Shown here piece after piece: positions 52,638-61,538 of a DNA stretch of 64,000 nt. Where the stretch lies: NCBI RefSeq assembly GCF_030732985.1, contig NZ_JASHJX010000007.1:1-64000 (forward strand), written 5' to 3'. Position numbers and translations under genes: made by a program. Every line of letters begins with the position of its first letter. The stretch's first letter is position 1. The stretch is from Nioella sp. MMSF_3534 (GTDB lineage: Bacteria; Pseudomonadota; Alphaproteobacteria; Rhodobacterales; Rhodobacteraceae). Under the pieces are notes generated by a model. It was not told where the DNA came from. It saw nothing but the letters and a program-made list of their open reading frames with translations, and did no database searches.

Positions 52638-53726
52638 ATGACCAGACTGACGAAAATCCTGACCAATAGCAGCGCTGCCGTGGCGCTGACCGTGGCCGGC
52701 TTCACCGCCGCACCCGCGCTGGCCGATGGCGAGCAAGTGTTCTTCATGCTGCCCAATTCCACCACCATCCGCTTCGAACGCCGCGACGCGCCTCTGTTCG
52801 TGGCGGCGATGGAGGAACGGATGCCGGGGGCCATGGTCACCGTGCAGAACGGAGAGGGCGACCCGGTGCGCCAGCAGCGGCTGGTGGAAGACGCCATCGC
52901 GCAGGGGGCTGACCTGATCGTCTATACCTCGTCCGATGCGAACTTGTCCGCCGGGGCGCTTCGTGCCGCGGAAGAGGCCGGGGTTCCCGTTTTGCTGTAT
53001 GAACATGACGCGATCGGCGGTCTGGCCGAGGCGCATGTTCTGTTCAACGCCCGTGCCGTGGGCCAGGCCCAGGGCCAGCGCGCGGCGGAGCTGATCGAAG
53101 CGATGCCCGAGGGGACGATCCGCATCGCCCGCGTCAAGGGCAACCAGGGCGAATACGGCACAACCCAGTATGAGCTGGGCCAGAACGAGTATCTCGATCC
53201 GCTGATTGCATCGGGCCGCGTGGAGATCGTCTGCGAGGATTTCACCCCCAACTGGGACCCGGTGCAGGCGCAGGCCTTTGCGGAGGACTGCCTGACCCGG
53301 ACCGGTGGCGAGGTCGACATGTTTCTTGGCATGAATGACGGCACCACCGGCGGCTCGGTCGCGGCGCTGATCAGCCAGGGCTACGCGCCGGGCGAAATCG
53401 TCGTGACCGGCGGGCAGGACGCCACCATCGAGGCGCTTCAGTTCATCGCGCAGGGCTGGCAGGACAACACCGTGTTCAAGGACCTGCGGGTGATGGCCGA
53501 GGCCGCTGCCGACATGGCGGTGGCGATCCTCAATGGTGAGGAGCTGCCGGAACAGTGGATGAACGGCGAGGTAGACAATGACTATATGATGGTCCCCGCT
53601 GCCTTCCTGCCGGTGAACAACGTCACGCTCGACAACATCTCGGACGTGGTCGAAGCCGGTATCTACACCTGGGAGGAAGTCTGCCAGGGCGCGGAAGACT
53701 CTCAATTGTGTCAGGATAACCTCTGA
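52638..53726 (+). CDS. sugar-type ABC transporter substrate-binding protein
   Basis: A 362-aa periplasmic binding protein with a signal peptide (ending TAAPALA). The fold is that of the ribose/xylose binding family (VFFMLPNSTTIRFERRDAPL, LVEDAIAQGADLIVYTSSDA, VVTGGQDATIEALQFI). A good GGGAGGA site precedes the ATG. The conserved FERRD segment resembles xylose- or inositol-type binders. Its cluster with the inositol dehydrogenase-like gene suggests a polyol ligand. Confidence 0.88.
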   Translation: MTRLTKILTNSSAAVALTVAGFTAAPALADGEQVFFMLPNSTTIRFERRDAPLFVAAMEERMPGAMVTVQNGEGDPVRQQRLVEDAIAQGADLIVYTSSDANLSAGALRAAEEAGVPVLLYEHDAIGGLAEAHVLFNARAVGQAQGQRAAELIEAMPEGTIRIARVKGNQGEYGTTQYELGQNEYLDPLIASGRVEIVCEDFTPNWDPVQAQAFAEDCLTRTGGEVDMFLGMNDGTTGGSVAALISQGYAPGEIVVTGGQDATIEALQFIAQGWQDNTVFKDLRVMAEAAADMAVAILNGEELPEQWMNGEVDNDYMMVPAAFLPVNNVTLDNISDVVEAGIYTWEEVCQGAEDSQLCQDNL

Positions 53727-53728
53727 CA

Positions 53729-53767
53729 GCGGAGGTTTCTCCCGGTCGTCGGCGGTGAAACCTCCGC
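53729..53767 (+). promoter_or_regulatory. intercistronic hairpin between binding-protein and ATPase genes
   Basis: GCGGAGGTTTC (53729-53739) and GAAACCTCCGC (53757-53767) are perfect 11-nt inverted copies with a 17-nt loop. It sits just after the binding-protein stop. It probably stabilises that mRNA end and lowers ATPase/permease levels. Confidence 0.6.
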
Positions 53768-53796
53768 CGGCGACCTCGCGATACGGAAAGGCAGAC

Positions 53797-54561
53797 ATGA
53801 CACAGCCCATCCTCAGCCTGCGTGGCATCACCAAGCATTTCGGCGGCGTCAAGGCGCTGACCGACGTGTCGCTCGATCTGGAGCCCGGCAAGGTCGTGGC
53901 GCTTGTGGGCGATAACGGTGCCGGAAAATCGACGCTGGTCAAGGTGATGTCCGGTGTGCACCGGCCCGATAGCGGCACCTATCAGTTCGAGGGGCGGGAG
54001 GTGGCCGTGTCCAACCCGGCCGAGGTGGCCGATATGGGGGTGCAGACGGTCTATCAGGACCTCGCGTTATGCGACAATCTCGATGCGGTTCAGAACCTCT
54101 TTCTGGGGCGGGAACTGACAGGGCCGTGGTACACGGGCTACCGCGTCAGCCGCGCGGCGGCGGAGAGGCGGGCAAAGGAGGTGCTGAAGCGGCTCCGGCT
54201 CGACTCCATCTCGCTGACCCGCAACGTGGGCGCCATGTCGGGCGGGCAACGCCAGAACATCGCCATCGCCCGGTCGATCCTGTGGGAACCCAAGGTGGTG
54301 CTGCTGGATGAACCGACGGCGGCGCTGAGCCATTCAGCGGCGGAACAGGTGGGCGATCTGGTGCGCGAACTGGCCTCGCACGGGTTGGCCGTGCTGGTGA
54401 TCAGCCACGACATCCATCACTTCGTTCTGGACAACACCGACCGGATCGAGGTGCTGCGGCTGGGGCGCAATGCCGCCAGCTTCAATTCCAGGGACGTGAC
54501 CGGCGAGCAGGTCGTCAACGCGATGGTGGGCGGCAATGAAGCCGTCAACATGGCAGGCTGA
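53797..54561 (+). CDS. sugar-type ABC transporter ATPase
   Basis: A 254-aa single-domain ATPase. Walker A GDNGAGKST, Q-loop TVYQDLALCDNL, signature MSGGQRQNIAIARS, Walker B KVVLLDEPTAAL and H-loop VISHDIHHF are all intact. Ribose-type ATPases usually have two fused domains; this one has only the first, as in the FrcA/XylG-like short form of alphaproteobacteria. The permease follows after 15 bases. Confidence 0.92.
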   Translation: MTQPILSLRGITKHFGGVKALTDVSLDLEPGKVVALVGDNGAGKSTLVKVMSGVHRPDSGTYQFEGREVAVSNPAEVADMGVQTVYQDLALCDNLDAVQNLFLGRELTGPWYTGYRVSRAAAERRAKEVLKRLRLDSISLTRNVGAMSGGQRQNIAIARSILWEPKVVLLDEPTAALSHSAAEQVGDLVRELASHGLAVLVISHDIHHFVLDNTDRIEVLRLGRNAASFNSRDVTGEQVVNAMVGGNEAVNMAG

Positions 54562-54576
54562 GGCGAGGACAGACGA

Positions 54577-55779
54577 ATGACCGATATATCCATCCCCCCC
54601 ACGCCCACGGCGACGCCGACACGGTCGCTGACGGAGCGTCTGGGCAATGAGCTTAGCTTCGTGCCGGTGGCCGTTGGCCTGATCGCGCTGTTCCTTTTCT
54701 TCGCAACGCAGTCGGATGTGTTCCTGACCAGCCGCAACCTGTCGAACCTTCTGGTGCAATCGACCGTGACCGGGATCATTGCGCTTGGCCTCGTCTTCGT
54801 GCTGCTAACCGGTGAGATTGACCTGTCTGTCGCCGCAACCTCGGGCGTGGCGTCCGTCTTCATGGCCAAGCTGGTGATGGATTTCGGCCTGCCGGTGCCG
54901 CTTGCGATCCTTGCGGGCGTTGCGCTGGGCGGGCTTGTCGGCGCGGCCTCGGCAAGGTGGGTGACGCTGATCGGGGTGCCGTCCTTCGTGGTGACGCTTG
55001 GCGTGGGGCTGGTGCTGAACGGCATCCAGTTGCTGCTGCTGCCCCGCACGGGCCGCTATAACCTGATGAATTCCGGTGTCGATCAGCTTGCCGCGACCCA
55101 TGTGACCGGCCCAATGGCCTGGGGGCTGGTGCTGTGCGCCATCGCGCTGTTCGCCCTGGTCATGGGATCGACATGGCGGTCGCGCCAGCGGGCGGGGCTG
55201 TCTGCATCCTTCAACGCGGGCGTTCTGCTGCCGGTGGTCATCGTGGCGCTGTTTCTTGTCGGGGTTCTGGTCTTTCTGGAAAACCAGCGGGGGTTGCCGA
55301 TGCCGGTCATCCTGTTCCTCGCGCTGCTTGGGGTCATGTCCTACATCACATCGGAAACGCGCTTTGGCACCTATCTTTATGCCATCGGCAACAATGCCGA
55401 GGCCGCGCGGCGGGCGGGCATCAAGGTAGACCGCATCAAGATCACGGCGTTCGCCATCGCGGGCGGCATGGCGGCTTTCGGCGGCATCCTGTCGGCCTCC
55501 CGCTCGCTTGGCGTGTCGGTATCGTCGGGCGGCGGCGTCGGCGGCGGGGCGCTGCTGCTGGAAAGCATCGCGGCGGCGGTCATTGGCGGGGTGAGCCTGT
55601 TCGGCGGGCGCGGCATGGTTGTCGGCGCCCTGTTCGGGGCGCTGATCATCGCAACCGTGTCGAACGGGCTGAACCTGATGGGCGTGGCCAATGAGGCGCG
55701 GCTGATCGTGACCGGCCTGCTGCTGGTCGTCGCGGTGTCGATCGACCGCGGGATCGAAAGGCTGGCGCGGCCGGGCTGA
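54577..55779 (+). CDS. sugar-type ABC transporter permease
   Basis: A 400-aa permease of the BPD_transp_2 (RbsC/XylH) type with about ten helices. LLVQSTVTGIIALGLVFVLL and GEIDLSVAATSGVASVF are the family signature, and the C-terminus has YAIGNNAEAARRAGIKVDRI followed by GALFGALIIATVSNGLNLMG. It completes the three-gene importer. Confidence 0.93.
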   Translation: MTDISIPPTPTATPTRSLTERLGNELSFVPVAVGLIALFLFFATQSDVFLTSRNLSNLLVQSTVTGIIALGLVFVLLTGEIDLSVAATSGVASVFMAKLVMDFGLPVPLAILAGVALGGLVGAASARWVTLIGVPSFVVTLGVGLVLNGIQLLLLPRTGRYNLMNSGVDQLAATHVTGPMAWGLVLCAIALFALVMGSTWRSRQRAGLSASFNAGVLLPVVIVALFLVGVLVFLENQRGLPMPVILFLALLGVMSYITSETRFGTYLYAIGNNAEAARRAGIKVDRIKITAFAIAGGMAAFGGILSASRSLGVSVSSGGGVGGGALLLESIAAAVIGGVSLFGGRGMVVGALFGALIIATVSNGLNLMGVANEARLIVTGLLLVVAVSIDRGIERLARPG

Positions 55780-55802
55780 GGCGGACCGAAAGCGGGCGGC
55801 GC

Positions 55803-56234
55803 TCAGCCCTCGTAGAAGCTGCGCAGCAATTGCAGCCCGTTGGACAGTTCGCCGTCGCTGGCCCGTTGCCAGAAGGCATCGCTGCCGAGATCGGCGAAAC
55901 CTTCGACGCCTGTCAGGTCATCGGCGTCGACATTCTTGAAGCCCATGGACCAGTTGGAAAACATCCTGTCGTCAATCGGCCCCTCGTCGATCACCACAAC
56001 CGTATGGTGCCTTGTATCGTTGGAAATCCGGCGCCAGACATCGTCAATGGCCGCGTCCGGCCCTTCCAGAACCTGAATGAAATTTCCGCGGCGGAAATCC
56101 TCGTTGAAGCGATAGACGAGGCATCCCGTGACGCCGTCCTGTTCATTCCGCGCGCGGCTGTGGCGCAGCAATTCGCCAAGATCTTCCTGAGAGAAGGGCC
56201 GCTCGGCCTGACTGACATAGGCTATGAATTTCAT
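55803..56234 (-). CDS. BLUF-domain blue-light sensor protein
   Basis: A 143-aa short BLUF protein that binds FAD and senses blue light. Key residues are in place: Tyr6 (IAYVSQA), Asn30 (SRARNEQDGVTG), Gln54 (FIQVLEG), and the C-terminal Trp95/Met97 of WSMGF. A short extra loop precedes Gln54 (NEDFRRGN). No output domain is attached; after residue 100 there is only a helical cap. It would work by protein contact. It ends next to the convergent ABC permease gene. Confidence 0.9.
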   Translation of the reverse strand: MKFIAYVSQAERPFSQEDLGELLRHSRARNEQDGVTGCLVYRFNEDFRRGNFIQVLEGPDAAIDDVWRRISNDTRHHTVVVIDEGPIDDRMFSNWSMGFKNVDADDLTGVEGFADLGSDAFWQRASDGELSNGLQLLRSFYEG

Positions 56235-56362
56235 CTTGAGGTCATCCTCTCTTGTCTGCCCCGACCGATGGGTTCGCCCCGAAGCTTACGTGTTACGGGC
56301 ATTTGGTTGCCCATTGGCGAAAGTCCAGAGCAGCTGTCAACAAAACGGAGTTCTGGATCGTG

Positions 56363-56622
56363 AATTTGATATTGTGAAATTAGCGGCCTGTGATCTGCGA
56401 TCTATGTCACGGCCAGCCCAGTGGCAACGCCCCCGATTCGCCTCTTTGAGAGGGGAAGGCTGCGTATGGTCTTCGCAATTGCAGCAATGGCGGAGAGCTG
56501 GGGGGGAAATCTCTAGCCCATTGATATTTGGTATTTTTTTCATCCTGGGTGATCTGTCGGCGTCCTTGCGTGGTCGAATTAAGTTTCACGATATCAAATT
56601 ATAGCCAATATAATCAAATTAT
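56363..56622. repeat. 17-bp inverted repeat and 10-bp direct repeats before the IclR gene
   Basis: AATTTGATATTGTGAAA (56363-56379) has an inverted copy with one mismatch, TTTCACGATATCAAATT (56584-56600), 204 bases away. ATCAAATTAT occurs directly twice, at 56593-56602 and 56613-56622, exactly 20 bp apart. These could be operator sites for the IclR protein acting by looping, or the ends of a small 238-bp element. The 442-base gap (56235-56676) holds no gene I can support and is richer in A and T than its surroundings. Confidence 0.6.
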
Positions 56623-56676
56623 CTTGCCCTGAGGGGCCCATTTCGAAACCCTGATGCCAGAGGAGATCGCCAGATC

Positions 56677-57516
56677 ATGAACGAACAGCTTCACACCCAG
56701 GACCGGTCGGCAAATGACCTGCGAGGCGTGCTGCGCAGCCCGCAAAAACCGGTTCGGACGATCCAGTCCGTTGATCGGGCCCTGACGCTTCTGGAACTGG
56801 CAGCCGGTGAAATCGACGGCATCACCTTGTCGGAATTGTCGGATCGGATCGGCCTGAACGCCTCGACCTGCCATCACCTTGTCATGACGCTCGTGGCGCG
56901 GGGGTATCTGACCCATATCAGCCGCAGCCGTGGATATGCGCTTGGCCCGCGGGTTCGGGAGCTTCTGGAGATGATGGAGCATGACTCCGACCCGGCGGTT
57001 CTGCTGCGCGAAGACCTGCGGCGCTTGGGCGAACAGCTCGGCCTCGGCGTGCAGCTTGCCGTGCTCAGCGAAACGTCGCTGCTGACCAAGCTCAGCTTTC
57101 CCGCCGCGGCCTCGACCCTGCAAGAGCCAAACGAGGTCGAAAAGATGACCGCGCTGCACGCAACCGCGACGGGCAAGGCCATTCTTGCCTGGATCCCCGA
57201 TACGGAGCTTGTGCGGATCATCTCGACCAATGGGCTGAAATCCTACACGCCCAACACGATCAACAGCCTGTCCGGTCTCGTGGAAGAGCTGCGCAGCGTG
57301 CGCCGCTTCAAATACGCCATCGACAACGAGGAACTGCGCGAGGGCGTCGTCTGCATCGGGTCGGCCATCCGCGAAGGGGGCGGCGCGGTCGTGGCGTCCA
57401 TCTCGACGACGCTGCCCGCCAGCGAGGCGACCGAGGAGCGCAAGGCCCAACTGACCCGCCAGATGATCGAGGCGGCCAACATATTCTCGAACAAGCTGCG
57501 AAACGCGCAACGTTAG
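56677..57516 (+). CDS. IclR family transcription regulator
   Basis: A 279-aa regulator. The N-terminal winged HTH covers residues about 27-85 (SVDRALTLLELAAGEIDGIT, SELSDRIGLNASTCHHLVMT). The effector domain follows (LSETSLLTKLSFPAAAS, MTALHATATGKAILAWIP, EELREGVVCIGSAIREGGG). It is the first gene of the catabolic operon and likely controls it, perhaps from the repeats just upstream. GAGGAGA precedes the ATG. Confidence 0.92.
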   Translation: MNEQLHTQDRSANDLRGVLRSPQKPVRTIQSVDRALTLLELAAGEIDGITLSELSDRIGLNASTCHHLVMTLVARGYLTHISRSRGYALGPRVRELLEMMEHDSDPAVLLREDLRRLGEQLGLGVQLAVLSETSLLTKLSFPAAASTLQEPNEVEKMTALHATATGKAILAWIPDTELVRIISTNGLKSYTPNTINSLSGLVEELRSVRRFKYAIDNEELREGVVCIGSAIREGGGAVVASISTTLPASEATEERKAQLTRQMIEAANIFSNKLRNAQR

Positions 57517-57548
57517 CAGCCCCGTTAGCAACCTTAGGAGGACAGGAC

Positions 57549-58712
57549 ATGACGCTTCCCGCCAATGTGAAAACCAGCCCGGATTACCCGGTGCCCGAGA
57601 CGATGAAAGCCTGGGTTCTGGGCGATCCCGGCGAACTGACGCTTTCGGACAAGCCGGTTCCCGTGCCGGGCAAGGCGGAGGTTCTGGTCCGTATCGACGC
57701 GGTCGCAATCTGTGCGACCGACCTTGAGATCATCCATCACGGCCCGCCCGCCCAGATCCATGGCGGCGATCCGTTCAACAAGAACTTCACGCCGGGCCAT
57801 GAATACATGGGCACCGTCGTGGCGCTTGGCCCCGGTGTCGATGAATACGAGATCGGTGAACGTGTGACGGTGGAAATCCACGCCGGTTGTGGCCAGTGCA
57901 AGCGCTGCCGTCAGGGTATGTACACGTCCTGCCACAACTACGGGAAGAACTACGGCGACGTGGACAAGGGCCACCGCGCCAATGGCTTCACCACCGATGG
58001 CGGCTTTGCCGAATACGCGGTGAACAACATCAATACGCTTGTCCATGTCGATGACTCCATGTCCGACGAAGAAGCGACGCTGGTCGTGACGGCTGGCACG
58101 GCGATGTACGGCCTGACCGAACTGGGCGGCCTTGTTGCGGGTGAAAGCGTGGTCGTGACCGGCCCCGGCCCGATCGGTCTGATGGGCGCGGCCGTGGCCA
58201 AGGCCCTTGGCGCGCAGCCGGTGATCCTGACCGGCACCCGCGACAACCGTCTGGAGATTGGCAAGCAGCTTGGCGCCGATCACGTGATCAACGTTCGCAA
58301 CGAGGATGTGGTCGAAAAGGTCCGCGAACTGACCGGCGGCAAGGGCGTCGATTACGTTGTGGAATGCGCCGGTGCGCCCAATGGCCTGAACGAGGCCGCG
58401 CAGATGGTGAACCGGGGCGGCAAGATCTGTCTCGCGGCCTTCCCGCATAACAGCCCCGAGGTCGATGTCGCCTATCTGGTGCGCAACAACATCTACCTCT
58501 ACGGCATCCGTGGCGAGGGCAAGACCGCCACGCACCGGGCCGAGGCCTTCATGCGGCAGAAGCGCTTCGACGCCACGCTGATCCACACCCACACCTTTGA
58601 AATGACCGATCTCGAAGAGGCCCTGCGCTACGCCAAGGACCGGGTCGAGGACGCCATCAAGGTGGTGGTCAAGAACAAGCACGCCGAAGCCGGCAAGGTC
58701 GCGGCGGAATAA
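57549..58712 (+). CDS. zinc-dependent medium-chain alcohol dehydrogenase
   Basis: A 387-aa MDR enzyme. The catalytic zinc site includes Cys in AICATDLEIIHH and GHEYMGTVVALG; the structural zinc loop is CGQCKRCRQGMYTSC; the NAD domain has GPGPIGLMGAAVAKALGA. It resembles sorbitol/threonine-type dehydrogenases. It starts 32 bases after iclR. Together with the molybdenum hydroxylase it suggests stepwise oxidation of an alcohol or cyclic alcohol. Confidence 0.9.
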   Translation: MTLPANVKTSPDYPVPETMKAWVLGDPGELTLSDKPVPVPGKAEVLVRIDAVAICATDLEIIHHGPPAQIHGGDPFNKNFTPGHEYMGTVVALGPGVDEYEIGERVTVEIHAGCGQCKRCRQGMYTSCHNYGKNYGDVDKGHRANGFTTDGGFAEYAVNNINTLVHVDDSMSDEEATLVVTAGTAMYGLTELGGLVAGESVVVTGPGPIGLMGAAVAKALGAQPVILTGTRDNRLEIGKQLGADHVINVRNEDVVEKVRELTGGKGVDYVVECAGAPNGLNEAAQMVNRGGKICLAAFPHNSPEVDVAYLVRNNIYLYGIRGEGKTATHRAEAFMRQKRFDATLIHTHTFEMTDLEEALRYAKDRVEDAIKVVVKNKHAEAGKVAAE

Positions 58713-58735
58713 GGTTGCACGAGGGAGACGAGCCA

Positions 58736-59656
58736 ATGCTGATCTGTGAGAGCTACCACGTTCCGAAAACCCTTGAAGAGGCCCTGCGCCTCTGGGCTGA
58801 GGCACCGGATGGCAGCCGGCTCGTCTCCGGTGCCACCGACATCCTGCCCTGGGCCCGCGAGGGCCGGGCAGGGGATGTCGAGATCCCCGCGCTGATCGAC
58901 GTCACGAAGATCCCTGAACTGAAGGGGTATTCCTGTGACAAGGGGCGCATTCGTCTGGGGGCCGCAACCGTCTATCAGGATTTCCTGACCGACCGCACCC
59001 TGATGACCAACCTTCCCTGTATGCCCTATTGCGCGATCTGGTTTGCCGACGACCAGATCCGTGAACAGGCAACCGTCGTCGGCAATCTGGTGAATGCATC
59101 ACCGGTTGCCGACGGCACCCCCCCGGTCGTGGCCCTGAATGGCGAGATCGAACTGACGCGGCTGGAGGATGGCGCCGTCCGGCGGCGGTCCGTTCCCGTC
59201 GCGGATTTCATCGAAGGCCCGGGCCGGACCCTCATTCAACCCGGCGAGATTGCCACCGCCGTCACCGTGGACAGCGCCTATGGCTATGGCGGCTCGTTCC
59301 AGAAGGTGGGGCAGCGCCGGTCGCTGGTGATCTCGGTCGCCTGTTGCGCCGCTCTGGTGCGCGCCGACAGCACCGGCACCGTGTTCGAGGATGTCCGGCT
59401 GGCGCTCGGCGGGGTCGGACCACGGCCCATCCGCCTGCGCGACGCCGAACGGCGCCTGAAAGGCGAGCGCATCACGCAAGAGCTGATCCAGCGGGTGGCG
59501 GAAAGCGCCGCCGACTCCGTCGGGTCACGCAGCCGCAAGGAATACCGCCGCGACGTGGTGGTGAATTTCGTGCGCGCCGGGCTGGAAGAGGCGCTCGCCA
59601 ACCAGCCGGAAATCGGCGCCAAGTTCAAGAATTTCGGGGAGACCGAGAATGCCTAA
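58736..59656 (+). CDS. FAD subunit of a molybdenum hydroxylase
   Basis: A 306-aa subunit of the CoxM/XdhA-FAD type. GATDILPWAREGRAGD binds FAD, and VGNLVNASPVADGTPPVVALNG is the second FAD motif. The C-terminal CO-dehydrogenase flavoprotein domain has VRLALGGVGPRPIRLRDAE. ATG 58736 has a GAGGGAGA site. It overlaps the next gene by 8 bases. Confidence 0.92.
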   Translation: MLICESYHVPKTLEEALRLWAEAPDGSRLVSGATDILPWAREGRAGDVEIPALIDVTKIPELKGYSCDKGRIRLGAATVYQDFLTDRTLMTNLPCMPYCAIWFADDQIREQATVVGNLVNASPVADGTPPVVALNGEIELTRLEDGAVRRRSVPVADFIEGPGRTLIQPGEIATAVTVDSAYGYGGSFQKVGQRRSLVISVACCAALVRADSTGTVFEDVRLALGGVGPRPIRLRDAERRLKGERITQELIQRVAESAADSVGSRSRKEYRRDVVVNFVRAGLEEALANQPEIGAKFKNFGETENA

Positions 59657-61538
59657 GATCGACCTGACCATGGATGTGAACGGCCGCAAGGTCGTGAAAC
59701 AGTCCGAGCCGCATAAACGCCTGCTGGATTTCCTGCGCGAGGATCTGAACCTCACCGGCACCAAGGAAGGCTGCGGCGCGGGCGAATGCGGCACCTGTTC
59801 CGTCTTCGTCGACGGCAAGCTGGTGAAATCCTGCCTGATGCCTGCCGCCAAGGCCGATGGCGCGAAGATCGAAACCATCGAAGGGCTGGCGCGGCCCGGC
59901 TCTCTCACCCCGGTGCAGCAGGCCTTTCACAAGACCGGGGCCAGCCAGTGCGGCTATTGCATCCCCGGCATGGTGATGGCCGCCACCTCGGCCTTGCGCG
60001 AAAACCCCGATGCGGGGATCGAGGAGATCAAGGAACGCCTTGGCGGCAATATCTGCCGCTGCACCGGCTACACCAAGATCTTCGAGGCGGTCGAGATCGC
60101 CCGCGACGTGATTGCGGGCCGATTGCCGGAAACCGCGCTGGACGAGGATGCGACGGGCGAGTCCTTCATCGGGGCCAATGTGCGCCGTCTGGATGCGCCG
60201 TCGAAAGTGTCGGGGCGTCTGAAATATGCCGCCGACATGAAGATGGTCGACATGCTGCAAATGCAGGTGCTGCGCGCGCCGATGCCTCATGCGCGGATCG
60301 TCTCCATCGACACCAGCGAAGCCGAGGCGATGGAGGGCGTGGCCTGCGTGATCACCTCTGCCGATGTGCCCGGCACGGACGGGTTCGGCGTCTTCGTTCA
60401 TGACCAGCCGGTGATGGCACGCGGCAAGGTGCGCCATTTCGGTGAGGCGGTGGCTGCCGTGGCTGCCGAAGACCTGATCACCGCGCGCCGTGCGCTGGCC
60501 AAGATCAAGGTGGAATACGAGGAACTGCCGGGCGTCTACGCGCCCGAGGATGCCCTTGTCGACGGTGCGCCGGTCATCCACGATTACGCGCAGGACAATG
60601 TCATCAAGCATATCCCGATCCGCAAGGGCGACATCGCCAAGGGCTTTGCCGAGGCCGACCTGATCCTGGAGGACGAGTTCCGCACCCAACAGGTCGAACA
60701 TGCCTATCTGGAGCCGGAAGCGGGCATCGCCTATGTGGATCACGATGACGTGGTGACGGTGCTCTCGCCCTCGCAGAATATCACCCATCACCGCCACATG
60801 CTGGCCGAAATCCTTGCCCTGCCGATCAATAAGGTGCGCTTCATCATGAGCCCCGTGGGCGGCGGCTTCGGCGGCAAGGAGGACATGATCTACCAGGGCA
60901 TGCTGGCGCTTGCCGCGATGAAGACGCATCGCCCGGTGCAACTGAACTTCACCCGAGAAGAAAGCCTTGTGGCGAGCGCCAAGCGGCACCCGTCTCGGGT
61001 CAGGTACAAGATGGGCCTCAAGTGGTCCGGCGAGATCACCGCGATCGAGTTCGACATGCTCAGCGATGGCGGCGCCTACGGGATGTCGAGTGAAGGCGTG
61101 ATGCGCAAGGCGGCGATCCTGTCCTGCGGGCCCTACGAGGTGCATAACCTCAAGGTCGATACCAAGGTGGTCTACACCAACAACACCCCCTCGGGCGCGT
61201 TCCGCACCTTCGGCGGCATGCAGGCGCAATTCGCAACCGAGAGCATGATGGACATGGCCGCCGAAGCGCTGGACATGGACCCGTTCGAACTGCGCCGCAT
61301 CAACATGATGCGGATCGGCTCGCGCACGCATACGCAGCAGGAACTGACCACCGCCTCGCTCGACAGGGTTCTGGACGCGGCGGAGGAAGCCTCGCGTTGG
61401 GAAGCGGGCGCACCCAAGGTGCGCGGCCCGCGTCGCAATGACCTCGGCGGGCCGGATACGCGCAAGCCCTGCACGCTTGGCGCCCGGATCGGAGAACCGA
61501 CGGACACCCAAACGAAAGACGAAAGGGTTGCATCATGA
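59649..61538 (+). CDS. fused 2Fe-2S domain and N-terminal half of the molybdopterin subunit
   Basis: A 629-aa fusion. Residues 1-160 are a CoxS-type iron-sulfur domain with both clusters: Cys42, 47, 50, 62 (plant type) and Cys101, 104, 136, 138. Residues about 170-600 match the first part of the large subunit: the a/b hammerhead (KVSGRLKYAADM) and MoCoBD_1 with SPVGGGFGGKEDMIYQG and SGAFRTFGGMQAQ. The product ends near residue 629, where normal large subunits continue for about 350 residues. That remainder is encoded by the next gene, overlapping as ATGA. Together they would form the complete catalytic chain. Confidence 0.9.
   Translation: MPKIDLTMDVNGRKVVKQSEPHKRLLDFLREDLNLTGTKEGCGAGECGTCSVFVDGKLVKSCLMPAAKADGAKIETIEGLARPGSLTPVQQAFHKTGASQCGYCIPGMVMAATSALRENPDAGIEEIKERLGGNICRCTGYTKIFEAVEIARDVIAGRLPETALDEDATGESFIGANVRRLDAPSKVSGRLKYAADMKMVDMLQMQVLRAPMPHARIVSIDTSEAEAMEGVACVITSADVPGTDGFGVFVHDQPVMARGKVRHFGEAVAAVAAEDLITARRALAKIKVEYEELPGVYAPEDALVDGAPVIHDYAQDNVIKHIPIRKGDIAKGFAEADLILEDEFRTQQVEHAYLEPEAGIAYVDHDDVVTVLSPSQNITHHRHMLAEILALPINKVRFIMSPVGGGFGGKEDMIYQGMLALAAMKTHRPVQLNFTREESLVASAKRHPSRVRYKMGLKWSGEITAIEFDMLSDGGAYGMSSEGVMRKAAILSCGPYEVHNLKVDTKVVYTNNTPSGAFRTFGGMQAQFATESMMDMAAEALDMDPFELRRINMMRIGSRTHTQQELTTASLDRVLDAAEEASRWEAGAPKVRGPRRNDLGGPDTRKPCTLGARIGEPTDTQTKDERVAS

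Noticed and set aside
56224-56604. 126-aa plus-strand ORF between the BLUF and iclR genes
   Set aside because: No ribosome binding site, no recognisable domain, and it covers the repeats that look regulatory.
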